From: an uncultured Spirochaetales bacterium
GTDB lineage: Bacteria > Spirochaetota > Spirochaetia > Sphaerochaetales > Sphaerochaetaceae
Reading direction: 5' to 3'
Assembly: GCA_949299185.1 (NCBI GenBank)
Contig: CASFZR010000001.1
Span: 1-64,000, forward strand
Length of the DNA stretch: 64,000 nt
This document shows positions 1 through 9,503 of the stretch, piece by piece. The translations under genes were made by a program, and so were the position numbers. The first letter of the stretch is position 1, and every line of letters begins with the position of its first letter. Under the pieces are notes generated by a model. It worked only from the letters and a program-made list of their open reading frames with translations, was not told the DNA's origin and searched no databases.

Positions 1-496
1 GGATTATTGAAAACCCAAATTCGCTGAAATACAGGGACTAAACCGAAAATGAACGCTTCAAATGCGGTTTTCCATCAACGCTGTGCAGATAGGAATTTTA
101 AAATAAAGTCAAAACTGATTGGCAATAACCTGTATATAACATTGGCCGATGGCAAAAAGTGGTATTTGAGTTTAATGGTAATCCATAGCATTCTGCAAAA
201 ATCAATTTTATGCTGATGTATATAACGAATTTTGAAGGGTAATAACAACTAGAGCCCAAAAGGGCTTCCTCTTGTAATATGACCCCAATGCCACCGTCAT
301 TGACTCTGATTATGACCCTAATGACCCCGACAGTGACCCTAATCTTGATCCAAATTCAGTGCTAGAAAATATTGATATACCTGATTGGAATCATTTTTCT
401 TGATGAGGCCATTTGGCTATACTTTCTCCTTCAGATTCTGAATAGGACTCTGGGGACAACCATGGATAGGATTATTCCCAGAGCCTATGTTTTAGA
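1..496. other. AT-rich stretch without a supported gene
   Basis: No convincing gene is visible. The first 41 bases read as the tail of an open frame (ending in YRD then TAA), possibly the end of a gene lying outside the window. A 55-codon ATG frame (49-216) has no ribosome binding site. At 278-403 a frame without a start codon reads as a short run rich in Asp-Pro-Asn units (YDPN, DYDPN, DPDSDPN, LDPN) before a stop; it resembles the C-terminal tail of a secreted or calcium-binding-type repeat protein and is best seen as a remnant. A small AGCCC-AAAA-GGGCT hairpin sits at 253-266. CTCTGGG (448-454) and CCCAGAG (477-483) form a long-loop inverted repeat just beyond the stop of the next gene. 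Confidence 0.5.
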
Positions 497-2224
497 TCAG
501 ATCTTCCACTCGCTGCTTTCTTTCTGCAAGGCAACCATATGTGAGAAGATTTCGTTCTGTTTCAGCAGTTCATCAGGACTGCCTTCTTCAGCAACATGGC
601 CACCTGAGAGAACAACGATCTTGTCCGCATTCTCGACTGTACGCATCCTATGCGCGATTACAAGGACCGTCTTGTTTTCAATCAGCTTCGAGAGTGCTTT
701 CTGTATCTCCGTCTCGTTCTCAGCATCCAGTGATGCTGTGGCTTCATCGAGAAGGATTATCGGGGAATTCTTCAGGAAAGCCCGTGCGATTGATATACGC
801 TGTCTCTCTCCACCTGAAAGCTCGCATCCATTCTCACCGATCATCGTGTTCCAGCCATCAGCAAGCTTCTCGACAAACGGCAGGCACTGTGCCATCTTCC
901 CGGCTTCAATTACTTCCTCATCTGTCGCATCCCGCCGTCCTATCCTGATGTTCTCCATGATGGTATTGTCAAAGAGCGTCACATCCTGGAATACGATTGA
1001 ATAGAGTGATAATAACGACTCCGGATCTGTCTTGGTGACATCCATTCCTCCGACTGTTATTCTCCCTGAATCAGGATCCCAGAAGCGGGCTGCAAGTCTT
1101 GAGACCGTCGTCTTGCCACCGCCAGATGGCCCGACAAGCGCTGTCACCTCTCCCTGCTTTGCCGTGAAAGTCACATCAGACAGGACTTCCTCACCATTGC
1201 CATAACCGAAACGCACATCCTTGAATTCAATGTCATAGCCACTGTTAGTAAGTTCAGGTTTTCCTTCCTGAAGGGGATGGAAGAGTATCTCATCCATTCT
1301 CTCGACATTCGTCCTGAGGGAGATGACTGCCGCAAGGTTCTGCAGTGAGCTCTGAAGAGGATCATAAAGGCGGGAGGCGATGAGAAGATACATGAAGAGT
1401 GTCAGCACATCGATTTCACCTGATGCAAGTAGGACAGATCCTGCCAGTGCTACGGTTCCGATTCCTATCTTCAGGATGAAGGAGGCGGAGACGACGAACA
1501 CAGCCGTACCGACTTCCGAGATGATCGCTCTCCTCTCCACCTTGTCTATCTTCCTGAATAGCCCCTTGAGATACTGCTTCTCGGCATTGCAGCTCTTGAG
1601 GTCCCTCATCGTCTCTATGCATTCCTGTATGCCGTCAGCCACTTCCATCTTCGCATCCATTGAGCGCCTTGAGAGTCTGTACTGCACATTTCTCGAAAGG
1701 ACGACTATAAGGATGGCGACAGGAATCGGCCAGAGGGCTGCAAGTCCCATCCTCCAGTCGAAGAACATGATCGAGAGTGCCGCAATCGTTGTAGAGATGA
1801 CCGCTCCTATAAGTTCGGGAACCCAGTGCGAGAGACCTGTCTCAAGCGTCGCGGCATCTGCCATGATCGTGCTTGTTATATCCGCAAGATCCTTCTTGCC
1901 GAAATAGGAGAGGGGTATCTTCCTCAGCTTCTCGGCAAGACTCACTCTTCTTACGCCGCTTTCGACATAGGTCGAGAAATAGGTTGCCTTGTAGACATAT
2001 CGGTATGAAATCATGATGAGGGCAACTGAGATTATGCATAAGACCGCATAGAATATTCTACGCCCTGTCAGGGTGTTCATCATCATATCTGATGCAAGAA
2101 GATAGAGAATGCCGACAGGTACGAAGAGCGTCAGATTATGCACAGCGCAGGCAATGAAGCCCTTTACCAGATCCCTTGCACCCTTCTCAGAGAGTGCGAA
2201 TGTCCTTTCAAGTCCCTTTATCAT
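497..2224 (-). CDS. ABC exporter half-transporter (permease fused to ATPase)
   Basis: A 575-residue half-transporter of the multidrug/siderophore exporter type: an N-terminal membrane domain of about 320 residues followed by a nucleotide-binding domain. The Walker A (GPSGGGKTT), the ABC signature (LSGGERQR) and the Walker B with its catalytic Glu (IILLDEATA) are intact. The start used here is the ATG at 2224, which overlaps the upstream stop as TGATG and has GGAGG eight bases before it; an upstream extension into the neighbour is unlikely. It is the last gene of a tetR-abc-abc operon and would normally pair with the product of the preceding gene as a heterodimer, but that partner is broken here. 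The exported substrate cannot be told from sequence. Confidence 0.9.
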   Translation of the reverse strand: MIKGLERTFALSEKGARDLVKGFIACAVHNLTLFVPVGILYLLASDMMMNTLTGRRIFYAVLCIISVALIMISYRYVYKATYFSTYVESGVRRVSLAEKLRKIPLSYFGKKDLADITSTIMADAATLETGLSHWVPELIGAVISTTIAALSIMFFDWRMGLAALWPIPVAILIVVLSRNVQYRLSRRSMDAKMEVADGIQECIETMRDLKSCNAEKQYLKGLFRKIDKVERRAIISEVGTAVFVVSASFILKIGIGTVALAGSVLLASGEIDVLTLFMYLLIASRLYDPLQSSLQNLAAVISLRTNVERMDEILFHPLQEGKPELTNSGYDIEFKDVRFGYGNGEEVLSDVTFTAKQGEVTALVGPSGGGKTTVSRLAARFWDPDSGRITVGGMDVTKTDPESLLSLYSIVFQDVTLFDNTIMENIRIGRRDATDEEVIEAGKMAQCLPFVEKLADGWNTMIGENGCELSGGERQRISIARAFLKNSPIILLDEATASLDAENETEIQKALSKLIENKTVLVIAHRMRTVENADKIVVLSGGHVAEEGSPDELLKQNEIFSHMVALQKESSEWKI

Positions 2225-3898
2225 CACATTGCCTCCTTGCCGACCTTCCACTCCACTGAGCTCTGATAGTCTTTCCACATCTGGCTGAAGAGCCCATTCT
2301 TCTCCAGAAGCTCATTAAATGTACCGTTCTCCCTTATCTCACCGTCGGACAGAACATATATCCTGTCGGCATTTGTGATTGATGAGAGACGATGGGCTAT
2401 CATGATGACAGTCTTACCATCCAGCATTGAGGAAAACGCCTTCTGAACCTTCACCTCGTTATCTGGATCGGCGAATGCCGTCGCCTCGTCAAGTATGATT
2501 ACAGGGGAGTCCTTGAGTATCGTGCGGGCTATCGCTATGCGCTGTGTCTCTCCGCCTGAGAGATATATGCCTCCGCTTCCAAGCACTGTGTTTATGCCAT
2601 CCGGTAGCTTCTCGATGATATCCATGCACTCTGCCTTTCTGAGAGCTTCAAGTACTTCGGCATCGCTTGCATCCGGCTTGGCCAGCTTCACATTGTCCTT
2701 TATCGTTCCCTTTATGAGGTGACTGTCCTGGAAGACGAAGGATACATACTGCATGAGTCGTTCCTTCGGGATATCCCTGATATCCAATCCACCAATCCTG
2801 ATTGTGCCTTCCTGAGGGTCAAAGAAACGTGCGATGAGGGAGGCAAGCGTCGTCTTTCCTCCTCCTGAGGGGCCGACGAATGCGACGAGGGAGCCTGATG
2901 GGATATCAATTGAGACATTATGGACTGCATCCTTCTTGCCATCATAGCTGAATGTCACATGCTCCAGCTTCACAGAGCTGTCAGAAGGGCTGAATCCATT
3001 GAAGGCGTTGCTCTGAGGCTTCTCGTTCATTATGGTGTCCACTCTCATGATCGCGTCATGGACTATCATCGCCTCCTCGCTCTTGAACATGATTCTGGTC
3101 AGCGTTATCGAGATGACTGGAGTTATGATCACATAGAAAAGCACGTTCAGGATGATCTCCGGAGTGATTCCGCCGGAAGCAAGAATGAATGCTCCAGCTG
3201 TTATGAAGGCGAACGAGCTGTTTATCGCTCCGGTGTATATGATCATCGGCCTCATAAGCTCCTTCGTGTATTCAATCACCCATTTCTCATATCGGTCTAG
3301 CCTGGTTTGACATGTCAGCAAGGGCATCCTGATACTGCTTCATCCTTTCCTGCATCCTCTCTCCAGTCATCCTCATCATGATCAGGAAACCAAGCACGAC
3401 AGGGAGAAGTGAAAGAAGCCCGAGTCTCCAGTCGAACCATAGGAGCATTGCGATGAGCCCTATCGGAGTAGCGATTGCAGCAGCTCTGTCCGGCAGCTGA
3501 TGTGCAAGATATGTCTCGGTAGCCGCGCTTGAATCGTTGATGATTTTCCTCATCTTTCCGCTTCCGAAGCGGTCCTCGACACCGAGTGGCAGGCTGATGA
3601 CATGGGAAAGCATCTCCTTCCTCATGTTCGCCGCAACACGGAATGCGGCCACATGCGAGCACATGAGCGCTGCAATGTAGACAAGCATCGAGACGATTGC
3701 CAGTGCCACGGCATAAGCGCCATAGCGAGCTATCATCCCATATTCCGATGCAAGCACATCCCGGATTATCAGCCAGATGCAGATGAACGGAAGCAGAGCC
3801 AATATCGCTGAGATTGCTGACAGTACCCACGAAAGATACGTCAGAGCCTTATATCTGCCTGCATATCGTAGCAGACGTTCAAGGTCATTGTTCTTCAT
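2224..3898 (-). pseudogene. ABC exporter half-transporter, internally deleted and frameshifted
   Basis: Two reading frames encode consecutive parts of one half-transporter. The 5' part (from ATG 3898, with GGAGG five bases upstream) gives about 200 residues of membrane domain ending at YQDALADMSNQA and then stops at 3287. The 3' part continues in another frame from about 3310 with RYEKWVIEYTKEL and runs through Walker A, LSGGETQR and IILDEATA to the stop at 2224. In relatives, roughly 20-25 residues (a conserved VEYVRGI...VVKTFGQ-like stretch) separate these blocks, so this looks like a small deletion that also shifts the frame, not a one-base error. The ATPase part might still be made from an internal start, but a working transporter is unlikely. 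Confidence 0.8.
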
Positions 3899-3912
3899 AA
3901 AACCTCCAAATT

Positions 3913-3930
3913 GGTTAGCCAAAGCTAACC
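3913..3930 (-). repeat. Inverted repeat before the ABC gene ribosome binding site
   Basis: GGTTAGC and GCTAACC are perfect 7-base arms around a 4-base loop, placed between the tetR stop and the GGAGG of the first ABC gene. As RNA it would fold immediately upstream of the ribosome binding site. There is no U-run, so it is not a clear terminator; it could be a second operator or an RNA element tuning expression. Confidence 0.5.
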
Positions 3931-3953
3931 ATTATGCTCAAAAAAAAGAGACA

Positions 3954-4565
3954 TCACAGCCTCATGCCGAAAAGACGCTCCCATCCAGCCTTGTAGAAGG
4001 CCTGAAGGTTCTGGATATAGATCCTTGCATCTTCCCGGGGAACAGAGTGCCTCACCACCTCGAAGAAGGATGTGAAGTAACCTGATGTGACCATATGCTC
4101 AAGGAGGGGATCGATCTCTGGTATCTCCTTCCCGTTCTTCCTCATGAGTGATATGAATTCCTCCGTGGATTCCTCCTCGACTTTCATCATCTCATCGACC
4201 ATGTTCGAATAGCGTGTTCCGTCGGAGCACATCAGAATCAGGTGGAACTCGTCCAGATGGTCATAGATATATTCCAGGCACCACTCGACGCATCTGGCCG
4301 TTATATCTCCCATCCCAGAGACCTGGGTATCATAGGGCAGGGCGGCGAACTCCTCATGAGCCCTCTTATAGGCATCCATCACAGTCTCATATGCATCATT
4401 CACGAGCGAATCGAAGATATCTTCCTTTGATGCGAAATAGCCATAAAGGGCACCCGTAGTAACACCCGCAAGCGTTGCAATGCGTCTCATCGATGTTCCC
4501 TGAAAGCCCCTTTCAAGAAATTCCTTCTTGGCTGTTTCGAGTATCCTCTTCTCTGTCTCGCTCAT
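3954..4565 (-). CDS. TetR/AcrR-family transcriptional regulator
   Basis: A 203-residue regulator with the TetR N-terminal helix-turn-helix (residues about 5-50: ILETAKKEFLERGF, then VTTGALYGYFASKEDIF) and a helical ligand-binding C-terminal domain. It lies directly upstream of, and co-oriented with, the ABC exporter pair, so it most likely represses its own operon and responds to a compound moved by the pump. Its start is ATG 4565; no Shine-Dalgarno precedes it. A strong promoter lies only 10 bases upstream inside a long inverted repeat, so the mRNA would carry almost no leader. Confidence 0.92.
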   Translation of the reverse strand: MSETEKRILETAKKEFLERGFQGTSMRRIATLAGVTTGALYGYFASKEDIFDSLVNDAYETVMDAYKRAHEEFAALPYDTQVSGMGDITARCVEWCLEYIYDHLDEFHLILMCSDGTRYSNMVDEMMKVEEESTEEFISLMRKNGKEIPEIDPLLEHMVTSGYFTSFFEVVRHSVPREDARIYIQNLQAFYKAGWERLFGMRL

Positions 4566-4570
4566 GGATA

Positions 4571-4604
4571 ACAGTGTTATATAACAGCGTTATAACACTG
4601 TCAA
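4571..4604 (-). promoter_or_regulatory. tetR promoter embedded in a TetR-type operator
   Basis: ACAGTGTTATA (4571-4581) and TATAACACTGT (4591-4601) are perfect 11-base inverted arms with a 9-base spacer. On the minus strand the same DNA contains TTGACA (4599-4604), a 17-base spacer and TATAAC (4576-4581), close to an ideal -35/-10 pair. Smaller palindromes GTTATATAAC (4576-4585) and GTTATAAC (4589-4596) overlap it. A bound repressor would occlude RNA polymerase, giving autoregulation. Predicted initiation is about 4 bases before the tetR ATG. Confidence 0.82.
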
Positions 4605-4849
4605 TAAGTGATGCTCCATATATGTTACCGATTAATTACTTCTAATGGACCTTTTTGGGTAGCCATACGTGTATGCAATGACACGGATCACGGTCAAGCA
4701 TAATCAAATGAGACAATCAGATTATGCACGTTACAATGAACCATTGGCCTTGGCTGGGTGGTCATAATGCCTTATTAGCAGCTGGAATAATCAGTTAGGG
4801 GCTGCAAGCTTTCGTTGTTTTGCTTTGGCGGCCATTCGCGATCTGCATG

Positions 4850-5737
4850 TCATGATTCATCATCTGAAGCAGGGCAAGGTCCACTTCCCATGCGTCTGAA
4901 GTAATCGATGCAGTATCTTTCGAATTCCCTCGCGAGGCGTGTCTCATAGACCTGCGTGTTCTTCCTCAGGTATATCCTGCGCGTGCAGTGGATATCCCGT
5001 ATGGGAATCTGGGCCAGCTTAGGATTGTTCATCTTCGGAAGCAGCGTTATGCCTTCGTCGAGTTCAAGCAGCATCAGCATGATCACCTGCTTGCCCACCA
5101 CGTTGTCCATATCAGGGATGAAGCCAGCGAGCCGGCAGTAGTACATCTGTATGTCCTGCATGTCATTGCTGAAATCCGCGAACAGGAAGCTCCTGGACGA
5201 TAGTTCCGATAGATTGACTCCTGAGAGCTTTGCAAGCGGATTCGAAGGGCTGACGGTGAGGTATAGCTCTTCCTCTGCAAGGAATATCGAATCAGGCTCA
5301 TCCACCTTATCGATGGTACAGAAGAAGGTGAATTGCACGTCTTTGTCCACCTTCTCCCGCTCATAGGTCCTCAATGAGAACCAGGTCTCAGGATGGAGCT
5401 TCCTGAATCCGTGGATGAGTCCCGGTATGCTGACCCCTGCGGAGCTGATCGAGATTATGATGCTCCTGTCGAAGAGCCCGTTCTCCTCCTTTATCTCCTT
5501 GATGCAGTTGTCGTATCGGGCTATCACATCCTCGGCCATTTCCAGGAATCTCATGCCGCTCTTGTTGAGCGTTATCCGGTTACCCTGATGATTGAACAGA
5601 GGAGCCCCTATCTCATCCTCGATCTGCCGTACGGTACGGGATAGCGCTGACTGGGTAAGGTTAAGGTATCGTGCGGCCTCCGTCAGCTTCCCATAGCGGG
5701 TTATGGCGATGAATGTCCTTAGCGTCTGTATGTTCAT
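4850..5737 (-). CDS. LysR-family transcriptional regulator
   Basis: A 295-residue LysR-type regulator: winged helix-turn-helix at residues 1-60 (LTEAARYLNLTQSALSRTVRQIEDEIG) and a periplasmic-binding-like effector domain from about residue 90. It is divergent from the DctM-like permease operon with a 162-base gap, the usual LysR arrangement, so it probably controls that operon in response to its substrate or an intermediate. The gap contains the dyad AAGGAGTA (5755-5762) / TACTCCTT (5810-5817), a possible regulator contact. The start is ATG 5737; no strong ribosome binding site is visible. Confidence 0.9.
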   Translation of the reverse strand: MNIQTLRTFIAITRYGKLTEAARYLNLTQSALSRTVRQIEDEIGAPLFNHQGNRITLNKSGMRFLEMAEDVIARYDNCIKEIKEENGLFDRSIIISISSAGVSIPGLIHGFRKLHPETWFSLRTYEREKVDKDVQFTFFCTIDKVDEPDSIFLAEEELYLTVSPSNPLAKLSGVNLSELSSRSFLFADFSNDMQDIQMYYCRLAGFIPDMDNVVGKQVIMLMLLELDEGITLLPKMNNPKLAQIPIRDIHCTRRIYLRKNTQVYETRLAREFERYCIDYFRRMGSGPCPASDDES

Positions 5738-5831
5738 AAGCTATTTTTCCCATTAAGGAGTAACATAGAGCAGGTCTCTCCTTCAATGATAAGTATGATG
5801 ATATTGCTATACTCCTTAGCAAATCTTTCGC

Positions 5832-5861
5832 TTTACACTCATACTTGATGAAAAATATACT
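5832..5861 (+). promoter_or_regulatory. Promoter of the permease operon
   Basis: TTTACA (5832-5837), an 18-base spacer and TATACT (5856-5861), about 39 bases before the permease ATG. The AAGGAGTA/TACTCCTT dyad lies just upstream, where a LysR protein would be expected to bind. Confidence 0.6.
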
Positions 5862-5899
5862 GCCTCTATTCCGATGTCTTGAAGGGGAGGGAGACAACG

Positions 5900-7285
5900 A
5901 TGATCACAGTAGTTGTTCCAGTGCTTTTCCTCATGCTGGTAAGCACGGTCAAGAAGATTCCGCTCATAGGCGGTAACCTCATAGCGGCATTCATAGGCAC
6001 AGGGGTGCTTTCCCTTGTCCTTGGCGGTGTATATGACCCGATTGAATGGGGAAGGGCCTGGCTTACGGGGCTTAATCAGGTTGCCTTCATCATATTCATC
6101 GTGATATTCGGCTCTATCTTCTCGGCCCTTCAGGTAAAGTCCGGGGCTATGGATACGGTACTCAACGTCCTACGCGCGATCTTCGGGCATACTCCGCAAG
6201 GCCTTGTTCTCTCCATACTCATCGCGATGTGCCTAGGAGGATCCCTCGTCGGTACCGTATCCGCAGTCGGTGCCGTGATAGGCATGCTGGTCGTTCCCGC
6301 CATGGATGATATGGGAATAGATCCCGACCTTAACTGCGCGATCATCGTCACTGGCGGATCGCTAGGGGCCATCATGCCGCCTATATCCAATGCGATCAAC
6401 GTGGCGTGTTCCATCATCGGGATTCCGACGGATCATGTGCTTCAGATAAGCTATCTGACGGTTGGCATCGCATTCGTCCTTACATCGCTCTTCGTGTGCA
6501 AGGTGTACATAGGCCGGAAATACGAGATGCCACAGCATCTTATTCCTACCGAGAAGGCTTCGGCTATCCTGAGGAGGGAATGGAAGAATCTCATTCCACT
6601 GATGGTGCTTATCGCTCTCGTGGCGCTGAACAGCATCCCTGCCATCAGCTTCGATGTAACAGGTGAGCTGCTGAAGGCGATACCGCTGGGAGAGGGCAGC
6701 CTCTATGACTCCCTGAAGGCAATACCGGTACTTGGGCAGCTGACGAATAATATCGTGCTGGCGCTTCTTGTCGCGATCATCGTGGCTATCGCCATCACCC
6801 CATCCCTGCGTACCGACCTCGGCCAGGATCTTGCTAAATCGATGCGTACGATCCGTATGTCAGTGCTTATCCAGGTGTTCGCGGGTTTCTTCCTCGGCGC
6901 CTTCAGGTTCGGAGGGCAGATCGCGGCGATATCAGAATGGGCAACTGGACTCAACACCCTTGCCCTGAAGCTCGGTGGAGCGGGCTCCCTTATCCTTGGC
7001 GGCATGCTTCTCGGAGCCCAGAGTACGACGCAGACATCCCTGCTTCCTATCTTAGGACCTGCCTGGATCGCAACCGGAGTCAGCGATATACACGCTGCCG
7101 CGGCAAGCGCACATCTGGCCGCAGCCGGACAGGGATTGCCACCTGCCGATCTAAACACGTTCGTCATAGCCGGCCTTGTATCATCGCTTCTCGGCAAGCA
7201 GGTCAATCCGATGCGCTCTATGCTGCTGACGGTTCCATACTGTCTCCTGCTCGCGTTCTTCGGATTGGTGTTCCTATTCATATGA
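5900..7285 (+). CDS. DctM-like / ion-transporter superfamily membrane permease
   Basis: A 461-residue, very hydrophobic protein with about 12 predicted membrane spans and two re-entrant-like Gly/Ser-rich segments (GGSLVGTVSAVGAVIGMLVVPAM region and TGGSLGAIMPPISNA), reminiscent of the large DctM subunit of TRAP transporters and other ion-transporter superfamily members. No DctP or DctQ genes lie nearby, so it may work as a secondary carrier for an organic anion. The ATG at 5900 is chosen because GGGGAGGGAG precedes it; an in-frame TTG at 5879 lacks one. It is the first gene of the LysR-linked cluster and is followed after 20 bases by the DUF3604 gene. Substrate unknown. Confidence 0.8.
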   Translation: MITVVVPVLFLMLVSTVKKIPLIGGNLIAAFIGTGVLSLVLGGVYDPIEWGRAWLTGLNQVAFIIFIVIFGSIFSALQVKSGAMDTVLNVLRAIFGHTPQGLVLSILIAMCLGGSLVGTVSAVGAVIGMLVVPAMDDMGIDPDLNCAIIVTGGSLGAIMPPISNAINVACSIIGIPTDHVLQISYLTVGIAFVLTSLFVCKVYIGRKYEMPQHLIPTEKASAILRREWKNLIPLMVLIALVALNSIPAISFDVTGELLKAIPLGEGSLYDSLKAIPVLGQLTNNIVLALLVAIIVAIAITPSLRTDLGQDLAKSMRTIRMSVLIQVFAGFFLGAFRFGGQIAAISEWATGLNTLALKLGGAGSLILGGMLLGAQSTTQTSLLPILGPAWIATGVSDIHAAAASAHLAAAGQGLPPADLNTFVIAGLVSSLLGKQVNPMRSMLLTVPYCLLLAFFGLVFLFI

Positions 7286-7305
7286 GATGGTAAAGGAGGA
7301 TAAGC

Positions 7306-9498
7306 ATGAGGCTTAATAAGGAATACATGGGTACTGTATCGCTGTCTCCGGAACGGGATGTGATCGCAGGTGAGTTCTCCACATGGACCATCACGTTCAC
7401 GGCAGGGGAGTATGGCATAGATGACGGCGGCACGCTCGTCGTTGCCTGGAAGAGCGTCAGCGACTGGGATTCCCCGCAGTTCGACGAGCCTGCCATGCCC
7501 GGCTATACGACAGTCTCCACTACCGGTGATTGCCGTGTGAGCGCGCGTTATAGCAAGTTCGTGCGCTCCTTCGGTAACAGCATACTCATCGATGTGAATG
7601 GCGGGTATATAAAGAAGGGCGATCAGATCAGGATCGTACTTGGGGATACGAGCCAGGGAAGCTTTGGCATGAGGGCGCAGTCATTCTGCGAGAGGGAGCA
7701 TGAGTTCCGTATCTTCCTCGATCCCTGCGGCACTGCCCGCTATGAGGAGATGCCGGAGCGCCTGAAGGTCAGGATCGTGCCGTCATTCCATCATGAGATC
7801 CAGGCAATCGTTCCGGGAACGGTTACCGTAGGGGAGCCTTTTGATATCGCGATAAGGGCGTTGGATGAGTTCGGCAATCCTACAGGTCTATACGGCGGCC
7901 GCATCAGCCTCAGAACCTCCCTCAGGAGCGAAGGGATACCTGATGAGGTGCTATTCCCTGAAGGAACGGAGGGAGTGATCCGCCTCAAGGGTTGCCGCAT
8001 CATGGAAGAGGGATTCTGGAATCTGGTCATCTCTGATAGCGAGAGGGGCTACCATGCGTGCAGCAACGCTTCCCGCGCGGTCAAGTCCCCTGCCGGTGAC
8101 AGGCTCTTCTGGGGAGATATGCACGGGCAGACCCGTGAGACCGTAGGCACTGGCCTTCTTGATGATTACTACTCCTTCGCCCGCGACAAGGCTTGTATTG
8201 ATTTCACCGGCTGGCAGGGTAATGACTTCGAGGTCAGCGATGAGACCTGGAAGGAAATCAGGGAGTACACGAAGAAGTATGATGAGGAAGGGCGCTTCCT
8301 CGTCTATCTCGGTTATGAATGGTCTGGAACCACGCCGCAGGGAGGAGACCATAACGTCTATTTCCTGGGCGATAACGAGGATTTCTATCCTAGCAGCAAC
8401 TGGACAGCCACGAGCGTGGATAATTCCAATAACGCGAACCCGATTACCGAGCTTCATGATAAGCTCAAGGGGCGTAGCGACGTACTTCTGATTCCTCATA
8501 TCGGAGGACGCTACGGGAATCTTGATTACTTCAATCCTGCCTTCTCCAGCGTGATAGAGATCCATTCCCATCATGGTACGTTCGAATGGTTCGCCTTCGA
8601 TGCGATGAGGAAGAGGATGAAAGTGGGCTTCATAGCGGCAAGCGACGATCATACCTGCCGGCCAGGACTGTCCTATCCGCTGAGCGGGCATGGGAAGTCC
8701 GCATCAGGGGCATTCGATGTGGCCAGTGGCTTTACCGGTGTCTTTGCCCCGGCCCTTACGAAGAAGGCCATCTGGGATGCGATAAGGAAGCGCCATTGCT
8801 ATGCTTCCACGTTCGACAGGATCTATCTTGAGACTCGGATCGGCAGCCTGTTCATGGGAGACGAGGGAGCCGTGACGGGTGTGCCCACGCTGGAGCTGAA
8901 GGCTGCTGGCAGCTATCCTATCGAGAGCTACGAGATCTACGATTGGGATAGGAAGATACTTGAGGCAGAGTGCCTGAAGCGGGAGAGAAGGCGCATACGC
9001 ATACGCTGGAGCGGCGTCGTCTATCGTGGCCGTGGCAAGTCCTCGAAGTGGGATGGGATGATATACGTCCAGGATGGGAAGATCATAAGCGCGGAGAAAT
9101 ATGCATTCGACCGCATAGATCAGGGCATCGTGATAAAGTCCGATAAATACGTGAAGTTCACCTCATCGACCTCCGGTGATTACGATGGCCTCATCCTAGA
9201 GCTTGAGACGACGGATAAGACAGTCGTGAAGTTCAGCTCCAAGGTCGGCAGTGCAGAGGCTTCATATGAGGAGATCATGGCCAATGGCTTCACCAAGGAT
9301 ATGGGCGGATTGAATCTGAGGCTTGAGATGGCTCCTGCCTATGAGGATATCTCACCGGAGGAGTATCCTTCGTATGATCACATAGAGGTGAGCAGGGAGC
9401 TTCCATCGGATGCGGGAGAGCATGCTTTCTGGGTGAAGGTGCTGCAGAGCAATGGCAATGCGGCCTGGTCCTCTCCGATCTTCGTGAGCCAGAAGTGA
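7306..9498 (+). CDS. DUF3604 family protein (PHP-like metal-dependent hydrolase candidate)
   Basis: A 730-residue protein. The N-terminal ~260 residues look like beta-sandwich modules; the core (about residues 265-500) carries the conserved DUF3604 blocks: LFWGDMHGQT, DYYSFARDK, LVYLGYEWSG, IPHIGGRYG, IEIHSHHGTFEW and AASDDHTCRPG. The His/Asp spacing resembles PHP-type metallo-phosphoesterases, so a metal-dependent hydrolase is plausible, but no activity is established for the family that I can name. There is no signal peptide, so a cytoplasmic enzyme is expected. AGGAGG precedes ATG 7306. It follows the permease by 20 bases and probably acts on the imported compound. Confidence 0.85.
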   Translation: MRLNKEYMGTVSLSPERDVIAGEFSTWTITFTAGEYGIDDGGTLVVAWKSVSDWDSPQFDEPAMPGYTTVSTTGDCRVSARYSKFVRSFGNSILIDVNGGYIKKGDQIRIVLGDTSQGSFGMRAQSFCEREHEFRIFLDPCGTARYEEMPERLKVRIVPSFHHEIQAIVPGTVTVGEPFDIAIRALDEFGNPTGLYGGRISLRTSLRSEGIPDEVLFPEGTEGVIRLKGCRIMEEGFWNLVISDSERGYHACSNASRAVKSPAGDRLFWGDMHGQTRETVGTGLLDDYYSFARDKACIDFTGWQGNDFEVSDETWKEIREYTKKYDEEGRFLVYLGYEWSGTTPQGGDHNVYFLGDNEDFYPSSNWTATSVDNSNNANPITELHDKLKGRSDVLLIPHIGGRYGNLDYFNPAFSSVIEIHSHHGTFEWFAFDAMRKRMKVGFIAASDDHTCRPGLSYPLSGHGKSASGAFDVASGFTGVFAPALTKKAIWDAIRKRHCYASTFDRIYLETRIGSLFMGDEGAVTGVPTLELKAAGSYPIESYEIYDWDRKILEAECLKRERRRIRIRWSGVVYRGRGKSSKWDGMIYVQDGKIISAEKYAFDRIDQGIVIKSDKYVKFTSSTSGDYDGLILELETTDKTVVKFSSKVGSAEASYEEIMANGFTKDMGGLNLRLEMAPAYEDISPEEYPSYDHIEVSRELPSDAGEHAFWVKVLQSNGNAAWSSPIFVSQK

Positions 9499-9503
9499 TT
9501 GGT

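Noticed and set aside
49..216. 55-codon ATG frame in the AT-rich left edge
   Set aside because: No ribosome binding site, no family resemblance, and remnant-like surroundings.
372..1004. Plus-strand open frame opposite the ABC gene
   Set aside because: Antisense shadow of a clearly coding ABC ATPase; no ribosome binding site and no recognisable protein pattern.
4698..4727. GCATAATC/GATTATGC inverted repeat with a 14-base loop
   Set aside because: Lies in a 284-base gap beyond the lysR stop; no T-run and no operator class it matches, so not called as terminator or operator.
5755..5817. AAGGAGTA/TACTCCTT dyad in the lysR-permease gap
   Set aside because: Arms are 47 bases apart and one could be chance; mentioned with the LysR gene but not listed as an operator.
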